Source of the DNA: Solirubrobacterales bacterium
GTDB lineage: Bacteria; Actinomycetota; Thermoleophilia; Solirubrobacterales; Solirubrobacteraceae
Assembly (NCBI GenBank): GCA_025964115.1
Contig: JAOPZM010000025.1
Coordinates: 1-39,559 of the forward strand
DNA: 39,559 nt
Direction: 5' to 3'
Below, one piece after another: positions 1-8,579 of this stretch (positions within the stretch are counted from its first letter, which is position 1; each line of letters opens with the position of its first letter). A program made the position numbers and the translations under genes. The notes beneath the pieces are model-generated. The model was given only the letters and a program-made list of their open reading frames with translations. It was not told the DNA's origin and ran no database searches.

Positions 1-251
1 ATAGCTCGTAAGCTGGCCACACGCGAGAAATCGGTGCTCGCAAGTTGCGAGCGGTCGTTGAGCGAGACGCTGCGAGGGCATGCTTCGGGGTGCCACGCCC
101 CAGGCTATCCTCGGCGAGGATGAGCCAAGCTAGCTGGCCGTCCGAGTCACAGTCACGGGTTCGCGACCGGGTAGGCGCGGCCAAGTTCACCAGACAAGGT
201 CGCGCCGCCGCCAGACGGTTTGAGGCCGCCGGCCATGGCGGCTTGTGCTGA
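1..251. other. Left-edge stretch without a convincing gene
   Basis: No reading frame here has a recognisable protein; the short ORFs in the track are Arg/Ala-rich shadows. A short perfect inverted repeat, ATCCTC-ggc-GAGGAT, lies at about 107-121. It could be an operator or a weak hairpin in front of the first gene, but nothing identifies its role. Confidence 0.4.
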
Positions 252-1121
252 ATGCCGACGCTCGGACTCTTTGGCGCAAACATGGGCGCGTGCGCGAGCG
301 CGGAGGGAGCAAGCCACATTGGCGCCCTGGCAGAGCAGCTCGGCTTCGATTCTCTCTGGATGGGCGAGCACGTCGTGGCTCCGAGCCCACACGCTGCACC
401 GTCGCCAATCGCGCCTGACTACCCGATTCTCGACCCCGTGGTCGCGCTCGCCATGGTCGCGGCGCAGACCCGCCAGATTCTGCTGGCGACCGGAATAGTG
501 ATCCTCCCTCAGCGCAACCCGGTCGTGCTCGCAAAGCAGCTGGCGAGCCTCGACGTCCTCAGCCGAGGACGACTGATCTTCGGTATGGGCGTCGGGTATC
601 TCGAGCCCGAGATGCGCGCTGTCGGGGTGCCGATGGAGGGCCGAGGTGCACGCGCGACCGAGTACCTGGAGGCCATGCGTTCGCTCTGGGCCGAGCCGTC
701 TCCCGAGTTTCACGGCGAGTACGTCGAGTTCGCCAAGGTCGACGCCTACCCACGACCTGTGCACCCGATCCCGGTCGTCATGGGCGGTCACAGCGCCGCC
801 GCCCATCGCCGAGCAGTGGCGTACGCCGACGGCTGGTACGGCTTCATGCTGGATCGGCACGAGACGGGCACCCAGATCGATTCACTGCGCCGCGAGGCGA
901 AAGCTGCTGGCCGCGAGCTCGAGGAGTTCGAGATCTCGGTCAGCCCCTCGGAGTCATTGGATCCAGAGGCCGTTCAGCACTACGCCGATCTTGGCGTTGA
1001 TCGCCTGGTTCTACTGCCGCCACGCGGGTTCTGGCGAGGAGACTTCACTCTTGCGGACCTCGAGGCGTTCGTTCGGGCCAACGCACCGGAGCCAGTCGGA
1101 GCCGAGCCCACCTTCAGCTAA
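252..1121 (+). CDS. LLM-class (luciferase-like) F420-dependent oxidoreductase
   Basis: A 289-residue protein of the luciferase-like monooxygenase superfamily, in the style of the F420-dependent oxidoreductases common in actinobacteria. The N-terminal beta strand MPTLGLFGANMG leads to AEQLGFDSLWMGEHVV, the typical first beta-alpha unit with Glu-His in the pocket. Further family landmarks are ATGIVILPQRNPVVLAKQ, the conserved LSRGRLIFGMGVGYLEPEM loop and PIPVVMGGHS. These enzymes use reduced F420 or FMN in a TIM barrel to reduce or oxidise small substrates; the substrate cannot be read from the sequence. The ATG at 252 gives the expected N-terminus, although no strong Shine-Dalgarno sequence precedes it. 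It appears to be monocistronic. F420 rather than FMN use is an inference from family resemblance. Confidence 0.88.
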   Translation: MPTLGLFGANMGACASAEGASHIGALAEQLGFDSLWMGEHVVAPSPHAAPSPIAPDYPILDPVVALAMVAAQTRQILLATGIVILPQRNPVVLAKQLASLDVLSRGRLIFGMGVGYLEPEMRAVGVPMEGRGARATEYLEAMRSLWAEPSPEFHGEYVEFAKVDAYPRPVHPIPVVMGGHSAAAHRRAVAYADGWYGFMLDRHETGTQIDSLRREAKAAGRELEEFEISVSPSESLDPEAVQHYADLGVDRLVLLPPRGFWRGDFTLADLEAFVRANAPEPVGAEPTFS

Positions 1122-1534
1122 GCGAGCCGCGCGCCTACACACTGCCGCGCGCCTGCGCCGCGACGCGTTTCAGCCTGTTGTCGAACGCTTGCCAAGCTAG
1201 CAGCCGTCGGCCGGCGCGGCTCCAGCGGCAGCCGCCGCGCAATGGATGACGTGGCTCGTCGTCGCCTGTGCGAGCAGCTGGTACGGCGTCTCGCGCTGGT
1301 CGGCGCGCTCGCGCAGTTTCGCGTCGAGGTTCGAGGGCACTCCTGGCAGCCGGCGTCAAGTGCATCTGTCACGCGCCATCTATCCCCCGACGAGCGCTTG
1401 ACCACGAGCGCGGCGCCCAGCGAATCCGACCAAGGGGTGCCTGCCGGTGGAAAAGCGCGGGGCGAAGAGCCCTCGCGTCTCGGCCGCGCTCAACCACGAT
1501 CACGCCATCCTGGGCCGAGTATGGTCGGCTCGGC
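1122..1534. other. 413-base gap, no confident gene
   Basis: The ORF track extends the downstream ABC gene back to 1268, but that stretch has no transporter homology and reads as random Arg/Ala-rich sequence. On the minus strand a 47-codon frame (GTG about 1340 to stop at 1197) contains the protein-like run LRERADQRETPYQLLAQATT. It could be a tiny gene or a remnant; I do not recognise it. I see no RNA gene. Confidence 0.4.
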
Positions 1535-3382
1535 ATGGTCGTGGGACCCGACTCAACCTCCGCCGTTCGCGTCGAGCGCCTCGTCAAGCGCTTCGGTGCG
1601 ACGACGGCCCTCGCCGGGGTCGACCTCCAGGTCACCGAGGGAACGGTCTTTGCGCTGCTCGGTCCCAACGGGGCCGGCAAGACGACGCTCGTCCGAGTGC
1701 TTGCCACGCTGCTCGAGCCAGACGCGGGCCGGGCCGAGGTGTTCGGCCGCGACGTCGTGCAAGACGCCGTCGCCGTCCGCGAGATGCTGGGGCTGACCGG
1801 GCAGTTTGCTGCAGTCGACGAGATTCTCAGCGGCCGAGAGAACCTCCTCATGTTCGGCCGCCTATTCGGCCTCTCCAAGGCCGAGACGCGCAAGCGGGCT
1901 GATGAGCTGCTGGCGCAATTCGAGCTCGCCGACGCGGCGGACCGCCCAGCGAGGACCTACTCCGGCGGGATGCGCCGCCGGCTCGATCTCGCCTCGAGCC
2001 TGCTTACCCGTCCGCGGATTCTGTTCCTCGACGAGCCCACCACTGGGCTCGATCCCCGCAGCCGCAACGAGATCTGGACCACGGTGCGAGAGCTCGTCCG
2101 CGAGGGAACGACGCTGCTACTGACGACGCAGTACCTCGAGGAGGCCGACCAGCTGGCCGACCGGATCGCCGTCATCGACCACGGGAGGGTGATCGCGCAG
2201 GGGACCGGCAACGAGCTGAAGGACCAGGTCGGCGGCCAGATCCTCGAGGTCGAGCTCGCCAGCGCCTCCGAGCGCGACCGCGCCCAGGCGGTGCTCGCCG
2301 GTGTCGGCTGCGGAGAGCCAGAGCCGAGCGAGCGCCCCGACCGGCTGACGCTTCCGGCTCCCCGCGATGGCCTCGAGTTGATCGAGGAGGCGGCCGCCGA
2401 GTTGCGCCGCGCCAGGATCGAGGTGAGCGACCTCGGCCTCCGCCGCCCAACTCTCGATGACGTGTTCCTCCAGCTCACGGGCTCGCCGCCGAGCGAAGAC
2501 GGTGCCGCTTCGCGTTCGGTCGCGTCCGAGTCCGCGACCGACCGTGTCGAGCAGGGCACGTCGGGCAGGCGTTCCGCGCCGCTCGTCCGGCTCCGGGCGC
2601 CTTCCACGCGGGAGATGCGCTCGGCGATCACCGACGCGGGCGTTGTGACCGCGCGCAACCTGCGTCACTTCATCCGCCAGCCGCAGCTACTCATCTTCTC
2701 GACCGTCCAGCCGATCATGTTCGTGCTGCTCTTCGTGTACGTGTTCGGCGGCGCGGTGAGAGGCTCGCTGCCCAAAGGGGTCACCTACGTCGACTTCCTG
2801 CTGCCCGGCATCTTCGTGCAGTCGGTCGCCTTTCGAGCCACGCAGACAGCGATCGGACTGGCCGAGGACCTCGAGCGCGGCGTCGTCGACCGCTTTCGCT
2901 CGATGCCCATGGCGCGGTCGGCCGTGCTGCTCGGCCGGACGTTGGCGGACCTCGTGCGCAACGTCATGATCATTGCCCTGATGATCGGGGTGGGCTACGC
3001 GATCGGCTTCAGCTTCCACGGCGGAGTGCTGCAGGCGCTGGCGTCGATCGCCGTCGTCGCCGCGTTCGGTTTTGCGCTGAGTTGGATCTTCGCGCTCGTG
3101 GCGCTGACCGTGCGCGGCGCCGAGGCCGCACAGGCGGCCGGCTTCGTCGTGATCTTCCCGCTCGTGTTCGCGAGCTCGGTGTTCGTGCCCGTCTCGACCA
3201 TGCCGGGCTGGCTTCAGAGCTTCTCGCGCGCCAGCCCGGTCACGTTGACGGCCGACGTCGCCCGATCGTATGCGCTCACCTCCGGCATTCCGAGTTCGCT
3301 GGGAGAAACGGCCGCCTGGATCGGCGGGGTGCTGGCCGTGTTCATTCCGCTGTGCGTATGGCGATACAGGCGGATGAGCTGA
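1535..3382 (+). CDS. ABC exporter, ATPase and permease fused (DrrA-DrrB type)
   Basis: A 615-residue single-chain ABC transporter of the daunorubicin-resistance type. The N-terminal ATPase has Walker A GPNGAGKTT, signature YSGGMRRRLDLA, Walker B ILFLDEPTTGLD and the switch region LLTTQYLEEADQLAD. It is followed by the DrrA-type C-terminal domain ending in RRPTLDDVFLQLTG. A linker leads to an ABC-2 permease with about six membrane helices (for example PIMFVLLFVYVFGG and NVMIIALMIGVGYAIGF) and the conserved LPGIFVQSVAFRATQTAIGL region. Such proteins usually export drugs or lipids; here ATPase and permease, normally two genes, are one polypeptide. I start at ATG 1535 (MVVGPDSTSAV), because the homologous part begins just after it, rather than at the track's 1268. 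A strong hairpin follows the gene. Confidence 0.9.
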   Translation: MVVGPDSTSAVRVERLVKRFGATTALAGVDLQVTEGTVFALLGPNGAGKTTLVRVLATLLEPDAGRAEVFGRDVVQDAVAVREMLGLTGQFAAVDEILSGRENLLMFGRLFGLSKAETRKRADELLAQFELADAADRPARTYSGGMRRRLDLASSLLTRPRILFLDEPTTGLDPRSRNEIWTTVRELVREGTTLLLTTQYLEEADQLADRIAVIDHGRVIAQGTGNELKDQVGGQILEVELASASERDRAQAVLAGVGCGEPEPSERPDRLTLPAPRDGLELIEEAAAELRRARIEVSDLGLRRPTLDDVFLQLTGSPPSEDGAASRSVASESATDRVEQGTSGRRSAPLVRLRAPSTREMRSAITDAGVVTARNLRHFIRQPQLLIFSTVQPIMFVLLFVYVFGGAVRGSLPKGVTYVDFLLPGIFVQSVAFRATQTAIGLAEDLERGVVDRFRSMPMARSAVLLGRTLADLVRNVMIIALMIGVGYAIGFSFHGGVLQALASIAVVAAFGFALSWIFALVALTVRGAEAAQAAGFVVIFPLVFASSVFVPVSTMPGWLQSFSRASPVTLTADVARSYALTSGIPSSLGETAAWIGGVLAVFIPLCVWRYRRMS

Positions 3383-3416
3383 CCGGGCACGCGCCGGATC
3401 CGGTGTGTCGCTATCT

Positions 3417-3440
3417 GACGTCGGCAGGAGTGCCGACGTC
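3417..3440. terminator. Perfect hairpin between convergent genes
   Basis: GACGTCGGCA-ggag-TGCCGACGTC is a perfect 10-bp stem with a 4-base loop. It lies 34 bases after the ABC transporter stop and just beyond the stop of the convergent epimerase, so it could end transcription from both sides. No T tract follows, as is common in high-GC actinobacteria. Confidence 0.65.
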
Positions 3441-3448
3441 CGTCGGCG

Positions 3449-4504
3449 CTAGCTGGCGCTCGCTGCTGCCGTCGGCATGCGCTGACCTAACAGGCTTCGA
3501 GCGCAGTCGACGATCGTCTCCTCGATGGGCCGCGGGACCCACCCGACCCGCCGCCTTGCGTTCTCGACCGAGTAGGTCGTCTCTTGTCCCAGCTCGCCGA
3601 CCACGGAGCGGACCTCCGGATCGAACAGCGCCAACAGTCGCACGAGGACGTCTGGCACCCGGCGCCGTGGCACCTTGCGCGCGTCCGGTCCGAGCCGCTC
3701 ACGCAGGATCGCCGCGACGTCCGAGAGCCACAGGAACGAAGCAGCTGCGATCAGTCGCTGGCCCGCAGCGTCCGCAGCGGTCATGGCGCCGACCTCGAGC
3801 GAAGCCACGTCGCGCACGTCGATGAAGCTGAAGCCGAGCCGCGGGAGGCCTGGCATGCGCCCGGTGAGCATCCGCTCCACGGCTTGGAGGGAGTACGACC
3901 GGTCGTCTCCTAGCACGGGTCCGATGATCGCCCCCGGCTGCACTGTCACGAGCCGGTCCTCCGCTCCCTGTGCCCGCATGTGGTCCCACGCGGCGCGCTC
4001 GGCGATGGTCTTCGATCGCGTGTACGGCGTGAGCTGCGGATTATCGGGGTCTGTCCAGTCCGCCTCCGTGAGCTCCCGGCCCCGCGAGTTCGCGTCCGGG
4101 CCCGCGTTGCGTACCGCCGCAACAGAGGAGGTGACCACCACTCGCCTCACGCCGGCTCCGAGGCTCGCGCGCAGCACCCGCAGCGTGCCGTCGCGTGCCG
4201 GAACGATCAGCGCATCCGGGTCCTTCGGCTGTGCAGGCGGGAACGGTGATGCGACGTGCAGGACGTAGTCGCAACCGTCGGCCGCCTCGGCCCAACCCCG
4301 ATCCGCGTTCAGATCGGCTGCGAGCACGGTCAGCCGGTCGCCCACCTCGACCTGCGATCCCACGTTCGCGCGCACCTCCGCCTCGCGGGCCAGGTCTCGG
4401 ACGGTCGTACGTGCCCGGTATCCGCGCTGCAGCAGCTCCACCAGGCACCAGCCGCCAAGGAAACCTGACCCTCCTGTCACCAGGACCGTTTGCTCGCCAT
4501 CCAT
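3449..4504 (-). CDS. NAD(P)-dependent epimerase/dihydroflavonol-reductase-like extended SDR
   Basis: A 351-residue extended short-chain dehydrogenase. The N-terminal VTGGSGFLGG is the TGxxGxxG dinucleotide motif. VLHVASPFPP and VVVTSSVAAV are the next two landmarks of the dihydroflavonol-4-reductase/cinnamoyl-CoA-reductase-like branch, and YTRSK gives the catalytic YxxxK. SFIDVRDVA is the conserved late motif. It probably reduces an aldehyde or ketone, or acts on a nucleotide-sugar-like substrate; the substrate is not evident. Two adjacent ATG codons occur at 4507 and 4504. An AAGGGAG ribosome site sits best for the second, so the track's start 27 bases upstream is unlikely. It converges with the ABC exporter and is divergent from the universal stress gene. 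Confidence 0.87.
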   Translation of the reverse strand: MDGEQTVLVTGGSGFLGGWCLVELLQRGYRARTTVRDLAREAEVRANVGSQVEVGDRLTVLAADLNADRGWAEAADGCDYVLHVASPFPPAQPKDPDALIVPARDGTLRVLRASLGAGVRRVVVTSSVAAVRNAGPDANSRGRELTEADWTDPDNPQLTPYTRSKTIAERAAWDHMRAQGAEDRLVTVQPGAIIGPVLGDDRSYSLQAVERMLTGRMPGLPRLGFSFIDVRDVASLEVGAMTAADAAGQRLIAAASFLWLSDVAAILRERLGPDARKVPRRRVPDVLVRLLALFDPEVRSVVGELGQETTYSVENARRRVGWVPRPIEETIVDCARSLLGQRMPTAAASAS

Positions 4505-4707
4505 CATCGCTCCCTTCGCTAGCGTCCACACGAACCGAACACGACCTCGCCATGCCCGACAGGCATACCACGACCCGCAGGCTCGGCGTTCGCTCCTCTG
4601 ACGGTCGCTCAGCCATCAGCCGCGCCCTGGCGCTCGCAGAGCCACGCAGGCCTCGCGTGCACAGTGCGGCGGCGTCGGTTAATGTGCGACAGACGGAGGT
4701 GGGTCGC

Positions 4708-5151
4708 GTGTATGAGTCGATCGTCGTCGGGACTGACGGATCCGAAACCGCCCAGCGCGCGGTCGCGGAGGCAACACGGCTGGCGAAGGAGCTCGGTGGC
4801 GAGCTCCATCTCGTGTCTGCCTATGAACCGCTCCGGGGTGTCCACGTTGTTGGTGAGCGACAGGGCGGTGCAGAGGCCTGGGACATAAAGCCTGATGCAG
4901 CTGTGCAGTCGATCGTGGAGGAGGCCGCGGCGCTGGTTCGCATGAGCGGGGTCGACGTGAAGGCGCACACCGTCATGGGGGACCCAGCGAACTCGTTGCT
5001 CGAGGTCGCGGAGCGGGAGAAGGCCGGCCTGATCGTGGTTGGCAATCGGGGGATGCATGGGATGACACGGGTGCTGGGGAGCGTTCCGAACAAGGTTTCG
5101 CACCGGGCCAATTGCAGCGTCTTGATCGTCTCCACGGACGCCCCCGCGTGA
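4708..5151 (+). CDS. Universal stress protein (UspA family)
   Basis: A 147-residue single-domain UspA protein, a cytoplasmic nucleotide-binding stress protein. It begins YESIVVGTDGSETAQRAV, the standard first strand with the Asp of the ATP site. It ends GNRGMHGMTRVLGSVPNKVS, the GxxG...GS phosphate-binding loop, with eight residues between the second Gly and the Gly-Ser. HRANCSVLIV is the terminal strand. The track ORF runs back to 4195, but the family homology starts here. GTG 4708 has GGAGG eight bases upstream, which fixes the start. It stands alone between a divergent epimerase and a convergent MarR fragment, so the context does not show which stress it serves. Confidence 0.9.
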   Translation: MYESIVVGTDGSETAQRAVAEATRLAKELGGELHLVSAYEPLRGVHVVGERQGGAEAWDIKPDAAVQSIVEEAAALVRMSGVDVKAHTVMGDPANSLLEVAEREKAGLIVVGNRGMHGMTRVLGSVPNKVSHRANCSVLIVSTDAPA

Positions 5152-5155
5152 CCCG

Positions 5156-5419
5156 CTACGCGTCGAGCTCTGCGTTGGCGCGCGCGAGCACGATGCTGAG
5201 GACGCTGCCCGCAGTCGCGAGGTCCTCGGGCGGCAGGTCACCCCACAGTCGCTCGGTGATCTCGGTGACGGCGGCGCGGATTCGGCCATGCAACTGGCGC
5301 CCGGCGTCCGTCAGCTCCACCCCCGCGCCTTCGCCGTCGAACTGCAGCAGCTGAAGAGCGGCCAGCTCGGCGATACGCGCATGCGCTTCCGCTTCGCTGA
5401 CCTTCAGGGCTCCCGCCAC
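5156..5419 (-). CDS. Short MarR-like winged-helix protein, probably truncated
   Basis: An 87-residue frame whose sequence (LKVSEAEAHARIAELAALQLL, ELTDAGRQLHGRIRAAVTEIT) matches the wing and C-terminal dimerisation helices of MarR-family regulators. Full MarR proteins have about 140-160 residues. The N-terminal helices are missing: reading upstream in frame gives FPSGGSVGRDELVGR and then a stop codon near 5484, with only a GTG at 5419 as a possible start. No good ribosome site precedes that GTG. I think it is the 3' half of a decayed regulator gene, although a short functional form cannot be excluded. It overlaps in position with a plus-strand MarR-like tail. Confidence 0.55.
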   Translation of the reverse strand: MAGALKVSEAEAHARIAELAALQLLQFDGEGAGVELTDAGRQLHGRIRAAVTEITERLWGDLPPEDLATAGSVLSIVLARANAELDA

Positions 5420-5442
5420 CCGCCCGACGAGCTCATCCCGGC

Positions 5443-5544
5443 CGACGCTTCCGCCGCTGGGAAACTCTGCTCGCCCCGCTCAGCTCCGGTGATCGGCGCG
5501 AGCTCATCCGTTTGCTGACCGAGTTGCTCGCGGCGAGCCGCTGA
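5443..5544 (+). pseudogene. Possible MarR C-terminal remnant
   Basis: In one plus-strand frame the bases before the TGA at 5542-5544 read RRFRRWETLLAPLSSGDRRELIRLLTELLAASR. This resembles the last two helices of a MarR-family regulator. Nothing upstream in that frame continues the fold, and the opposite-strand MarR fragment occupies the neighbouring bases. It is a recognition by style only, so confidence is low. Confidence 0.3.
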
Positions 5545-5572
5545 GGGCTCCCGGTGTGCGTCCGATCGCTCT

Positions 5573-6247
5573 TCAGCGCCGCAGCTCGCGGCGCGCCTCA
5601 TCGGCCATGCCGAAGAGCGCGAGATGCAGATAGACGAGCGTCGGGATGACATCGAGCAGGCGCTCGGCCTCGCCTTCGCGGAGGCGCGCGGCGACTATCT
5701 CGTCCGCCGCGGCGACGGCAGCCATGAAGACCTCGGCAGGTACGTCGGGCAGCCCGCCGAACTCCGCTCGCGTCGCATCGTGCCAGCGGCGCAGCAGCTC
5801 GGCGTAGCGGCTGTGCACCTCAACACGGGCTGCGCGCGCGCGGGGACCGGCGCCATGGACCTCCGTGAGGAACGTCCGCGCGTAGTCGGGCTCGGCGGCT
5901 AGAACCTCGACGTAGGCGCGCGTTGCCTCGCGGAGCTTGCCAACCCAGCCATCCGTGCGGCGAATCGCAGCTTCCACCTGCTCGAGGTGCGCATGCGCGC
6001 CGCCCCGGTACGCGGCCAGGAAGCACTCCTCCTTGTCGGCGAACTGCTCGTAGAAAGTCGAGCGGGAGACACCCGCGAGGCGGGTGATGTCCTGTACGCG
6101 GGTGGCGGCGTAGCCCTTCTCCGCCACGGCTCGCACGATGGCCTCGAGAAGCCTCGCCCGCTGAGACATGAGCACCACATCGCGGTCGAGTCCATGCACG
6201 CCGCGTGGCAGCGATCGAGGGACGCGGACCGGGTCGAGACGAGTCAT
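5573..6247 (-). CDS. TetR/AcrR-family transcriptional regulator
   Basis: A 224-residue TetR-family repressor. The N-terminal helix-turn-helix is complete: RARLLEAIVRAVAEKGYAAT, then VQDITRLAGVSRSTFYEQFADKEECFLAAY. The C-terminal ligand-binding region (EPDYARTFLTEVHGAGPRA, EVFMAAVAAADEIVAARLR) is of the common actinobacterial type. About 25 residues precede the DNA-binding domain; this leader (VPRSLPRGVHGLDRDVV) is frequent in relatives, which supports the ATG at 6247. The gene is divergent from the large secreted hydrolase at 6305. An inverted repeat overlaps its start codon, so it probably represses itself and the hydrolase. The ligand is unknown. Confidence 0.9.
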   Translation of the reverse strand: MTRLDPVRVPRSLPRGVHGLDRDVVLMSQRARLLEAIVRAVAEKGYAATRVQDITRLAGVSRSTFYEQFADKEECFLAAYRGGAHAHLEQVEAAIRRTDGWVGKLREATRAYVEVLAAEPDYARTFLTEVHGAGPRARAARVEVHSRYAELLRRWHDATRAEFGGLPDVPAEVFMAAVAAADEIVAARLREGEAERLLDVIPTLVYLHLALFGMADEARRELRR

Positions 6248-6263
6248 GTACTCATACGGTACA
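6247..6263. promoter_or_regulatory. Candidate TetR operator
   Basis: TGTAC-tcatacg-GTACA is a perfect inverted repeat with a 7-base spacer. It lies in the 57-base gap between a TetR gene and the divergent hydrolase and touches the TetR start codon. Position and symmetry suit autorepression plus control of the hydrolase. It is also AT-richer than its surroundings. Confidence 0.5.
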
Positions 6264-6304
6264 GTAGCGGGCGGGAGAGTCCGGGATGCTGATGGGAGGT
6301 TGCC

Positions 6305-8518
6305 GTGCGAGGGCGCATTGCTGGCATATGGGTCTCCATAGTGGTGGCCGCGGTCGCGACCGCGGCAGCGCGAGCGGGATCGCTGCCGTCCGTCTCATCC
6401 GGGCAACGGCCAGGCCCCGACCTGCTCTACGCTCCACCGCCGCGCGCCCCGCAGCTCGAGAACACGGGGATCTGGAAGGCGCCGCCGATCCTGATCTCCG
6501 GGTCGAGCGCATACCGCGCGGGCGAGTACCTCTACCAGGACTACCTCTACGACGACCACGGCGCGGGTGCGGTCGCCTGGCAGCCGAACGACCAGAGCTA
6601 CAACTCGGAGGTCTTCGCGCGGCCCGGCGGCACGTACACCTACCCGACAGCTCCGGAATACGCCAGCAACGCCGCGGACCTCGTGGAGCTTCGGGTCAAG
6701 CCGCTGCGCGACGCGACGGCGTTTCGTATCACGCTCAACACGATGCTCGCCCCGGATCTCGCCGCGATGTCGATCGCGATCGGCGAATCGCCGGTCCCGC
6801 GTGCGTTCCCGCACGGGGCCAACGCCAGCGCGCCGGCGCAGCTGTTCCTGACCATCCACGGCAGCTCGGCGGATCTCGTTGATGCGGCTACAGGCGCCAG
6901 CCTCACCCCGGCCCCGACGGTCGCGCTCGACCTCCAACGCCGCCAAATCGATGTCCGTGTCCCGCACACCGCCTGGAGCCCCGGGACTTCGGTAGTGAGA
7001 CTTGCCGCCGGCGTCGGACTATGGGACAGGGAAAACGGGCGCTACCTGATCCCGCAGGGTCAGGCCGATGCGACGCACCCGGGCGGCGCGGGTGCGCTGC
7101 CACAGCCGACCGCGTTCTTCAACGTCGCCTTTCGCCACTCCGAGCCGATGCCAAATCCATCGAACCTCTCCGACGAGCTGGCCAACGCCTCATGGTGGCG
7201 GGACGCCGCGCAGGCTCAGGCGCTGCGGGTCGGAGACCTGTCGGCATTCCACGACGAGGTCGACTTCGGCAAGCTCGCCCAGGGCGTGACGGACGAAAGC
7301 GGCGTCCCGAGGACGGGGCCGATGGACCGAATCCTGGCCAGCCGTTTCAGCGACGGCCAGGGCGCGGACTGGTCGGCGAAGTGCGGCAGCGCCACGCTCT
7401 GCCGCGGCGAGCTCCGCGGCCAACTGCAACCCTACGCGATCTACGTGCCCACGACGGCACAGCCGACTCGCGGCTACGGCCTGACTCTGCTACTGCACTC
7501 CCTGTCCTCGAACTACAACCAGTTCCTCTCTGACCGGAACCAGTCACAGTTCGGCGAGCGCCCGCCCGGCTCTCTCGTGATCACGCCCGAGGGCAGGGGG
7601 CCGGATGGCTGGTACTACGACTGGGCGGGTGCTGACACATTCGAGGTCTGGAATGACGTCGCCCGCCACTTCCGCCTCGATTCGAGCCGCACCGTGATCG
7701 CCGGCTACTCGATGGGGGGCTACGCGACCTGGAAGTTCGCGACCCAGTTCCCCGACCTCTTCGCAGCGGCCCAGCCCACCGTGGGCCCGACGGTGCTTGG
7801 AACCCTCTACACCGGCGCGGAACCCCCGGCGGCCGGTGAGTCGACCAACACCCTTCACAGCGTCGCGTCGCTGCGCAACGTCCCCTTCCGCGTCTGGGTG
7901 GCCAGCGGCGACGAGCTCGTGCCGATCGCCGGGACGCTGCCCATCGTGCAGGCGATGGACGCCCTGGGCTATCGCTATGAGTACGACGCGTTCGCGCCCG
8001 CCGAGCACCTCACGCTGGCCATCAACGACCAGTTCGGTCCCGCCGCGGACTGGCTCGGTGACCGCCGCATCGACCTGAACCCGCCGCACGTGACCTACTC
8101 GTACAACCCGACAATGGACTTCCCGTCTGACGGGACCGCGGCCGGGCATGCCTACTGGATCTCGGGCATGCAGCTGCGCGACACGACGGGCGATCCGCCG
8201 ATCGGCACGATCGACGCGCGCTCAGACGGCTTCGGCGCGGGAGACCCGCCAACGACGGCCACCGCTGCGGTCGCGGGGACGCTTCCGCCCGGCAACCTGG
8301 GCGTGCTCGGCTTCGCCGGCCAGGCACGCGCATGGGAAGCTGCGCCGTCCCGGCCAAAGGCCGACCGGCTCGACATCGCCGCGGCCAACGTGAAGAGCGT
8401 CACGATCGACCCTCGCCGGGCGCGCGTCACCTGCGGCGCGCAACTCGCGGTGAGCACCGACGGACCGCTGACGGTAACCCTGGCGGGGTGCGGGCGAATC
8501 CAGACCTTCGGACCCTGA
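6305..8518 (+). CDS. Large secreted alpha/beta-hydrolase (esterase/peptidase-like) with N-terminal beta domain
   Basis: A 737-residue exported protein. Residues 1-22 form a signal peptide (IWVSIVVAAVATAAARA). Residues of about 60-240 look like a beta-sandwich of the glucodextranase C-terminal/DOMON-like type (LYQDYLYDDHGAG, GGTYTYPTAPEY, AADLVELRV). An alpha/beta-hydrolase domain of the PHB-depolymerase/prolyl-oligopeptidase style follows from about 375. It carries nucleophile Ser469 in GYSMGGYATW, an Asp in ASGDELVP and His in FAPAEHLTLA. A C-terminal beta domain closes the protein. It most likely hydrolyses an ester or peptide outside the cell; the substrate is unknown. The GTG start has GGGAGG five bases upstream. 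Its promoter gap contains the candidate TetR operator. Confidence 0.8.
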   Translation: MRGRIAGIWVSIVVAAVATAAARAGSLPSVSSGQRPGPDLLYAPPPRAPQLENTGIWKAPPILISGSSAYRAGEYLYQDYLYDDHGAGAVAWQPNDQSYNSEVFARPGGTYTYPTAPEYASNAADLVELRVKPLRDATAFRITLNTMLAPDLAAMSIAIGESPVPRAFPHGANASAPAQLFLTIHGSSADLVDAATGASLTPAPTVALDLQRRQIDVRVPHTAWSPGTSVVRLAAGVGLWDRENGRYLIPQGQADATHPGGAGALPQPTAFFNVAFRHSEPMPNPSNLSDELANASWWRDAAQAQALRVGDLSAFHDEVDFGKLAQGVTDESGVPRTGPMDRILASRFSDGQGADWSAKCGSATLCRGELRGQLQPYAIYVPTTAQPTRGYGLTLLLHSLSSNYNQFLSDRNQSQFGERPPGSLVITPEGRGPDGWYYDWAGADTFEVWNDVARHFRLDSSRTVIAGYSMGGYATWKFATQFPDLFAAAQPTVGPTVLGTLYTGAEPPAAGESTNTLHSVASLRNVPFRVWVASGDELVPIAGTLPIVQAMDALGYRYEYDAFAPAEHLTLAINDQFGPAADWLGDRRIDLNPPHVTYSYNPTMDFPSDGTAAGHAYWISGMQLRDTTGDPPIGTIDARSDGFGAGDPPTTATAAVAGTLPPGNLGVLGFAGQARAWEAAPSRPKADRLDIAAANVKSVTIDPRRARVTCGAQLAVSTDGPLTVTLAGCGRIQTFGP

Positions 8519-8550
8519 GGTCGGTGCGACTGGGCCGAGGTCGAGATGGA

Positions 8551-8574
8551 CAGCGCTTGCGCGCGCCCGCGCTG
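8551..8574. terminator. Weak hairpin between convergent genes
   Basis: CAGCGC-N12-GCGCTG forms a 6-bp stem in the gap between the secreted hydrolase and the convergent lipoprotein gene. The location suits a bidirectional terminator, but the stem is short and there is no T tract. Confidence 0.3.
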
Positions 8575-8579
8575 GGCCG

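Noticed and set aside
153-860. Long minus-strand ORF (235 aa) opposite the F420-type gene
   Set aside because: Antisense shadow in GC-rich DNA: low-complexity Arg/His/Ala composition and no motif, while the plus strand has clear family motifs.
1268-1534. N-terminal extension of the ABC transporter ORF
   Set aside because: The 89 extra residues are Arg/Ala-rich with no transporter homology; ATPase homology starts right after Met at 1535.
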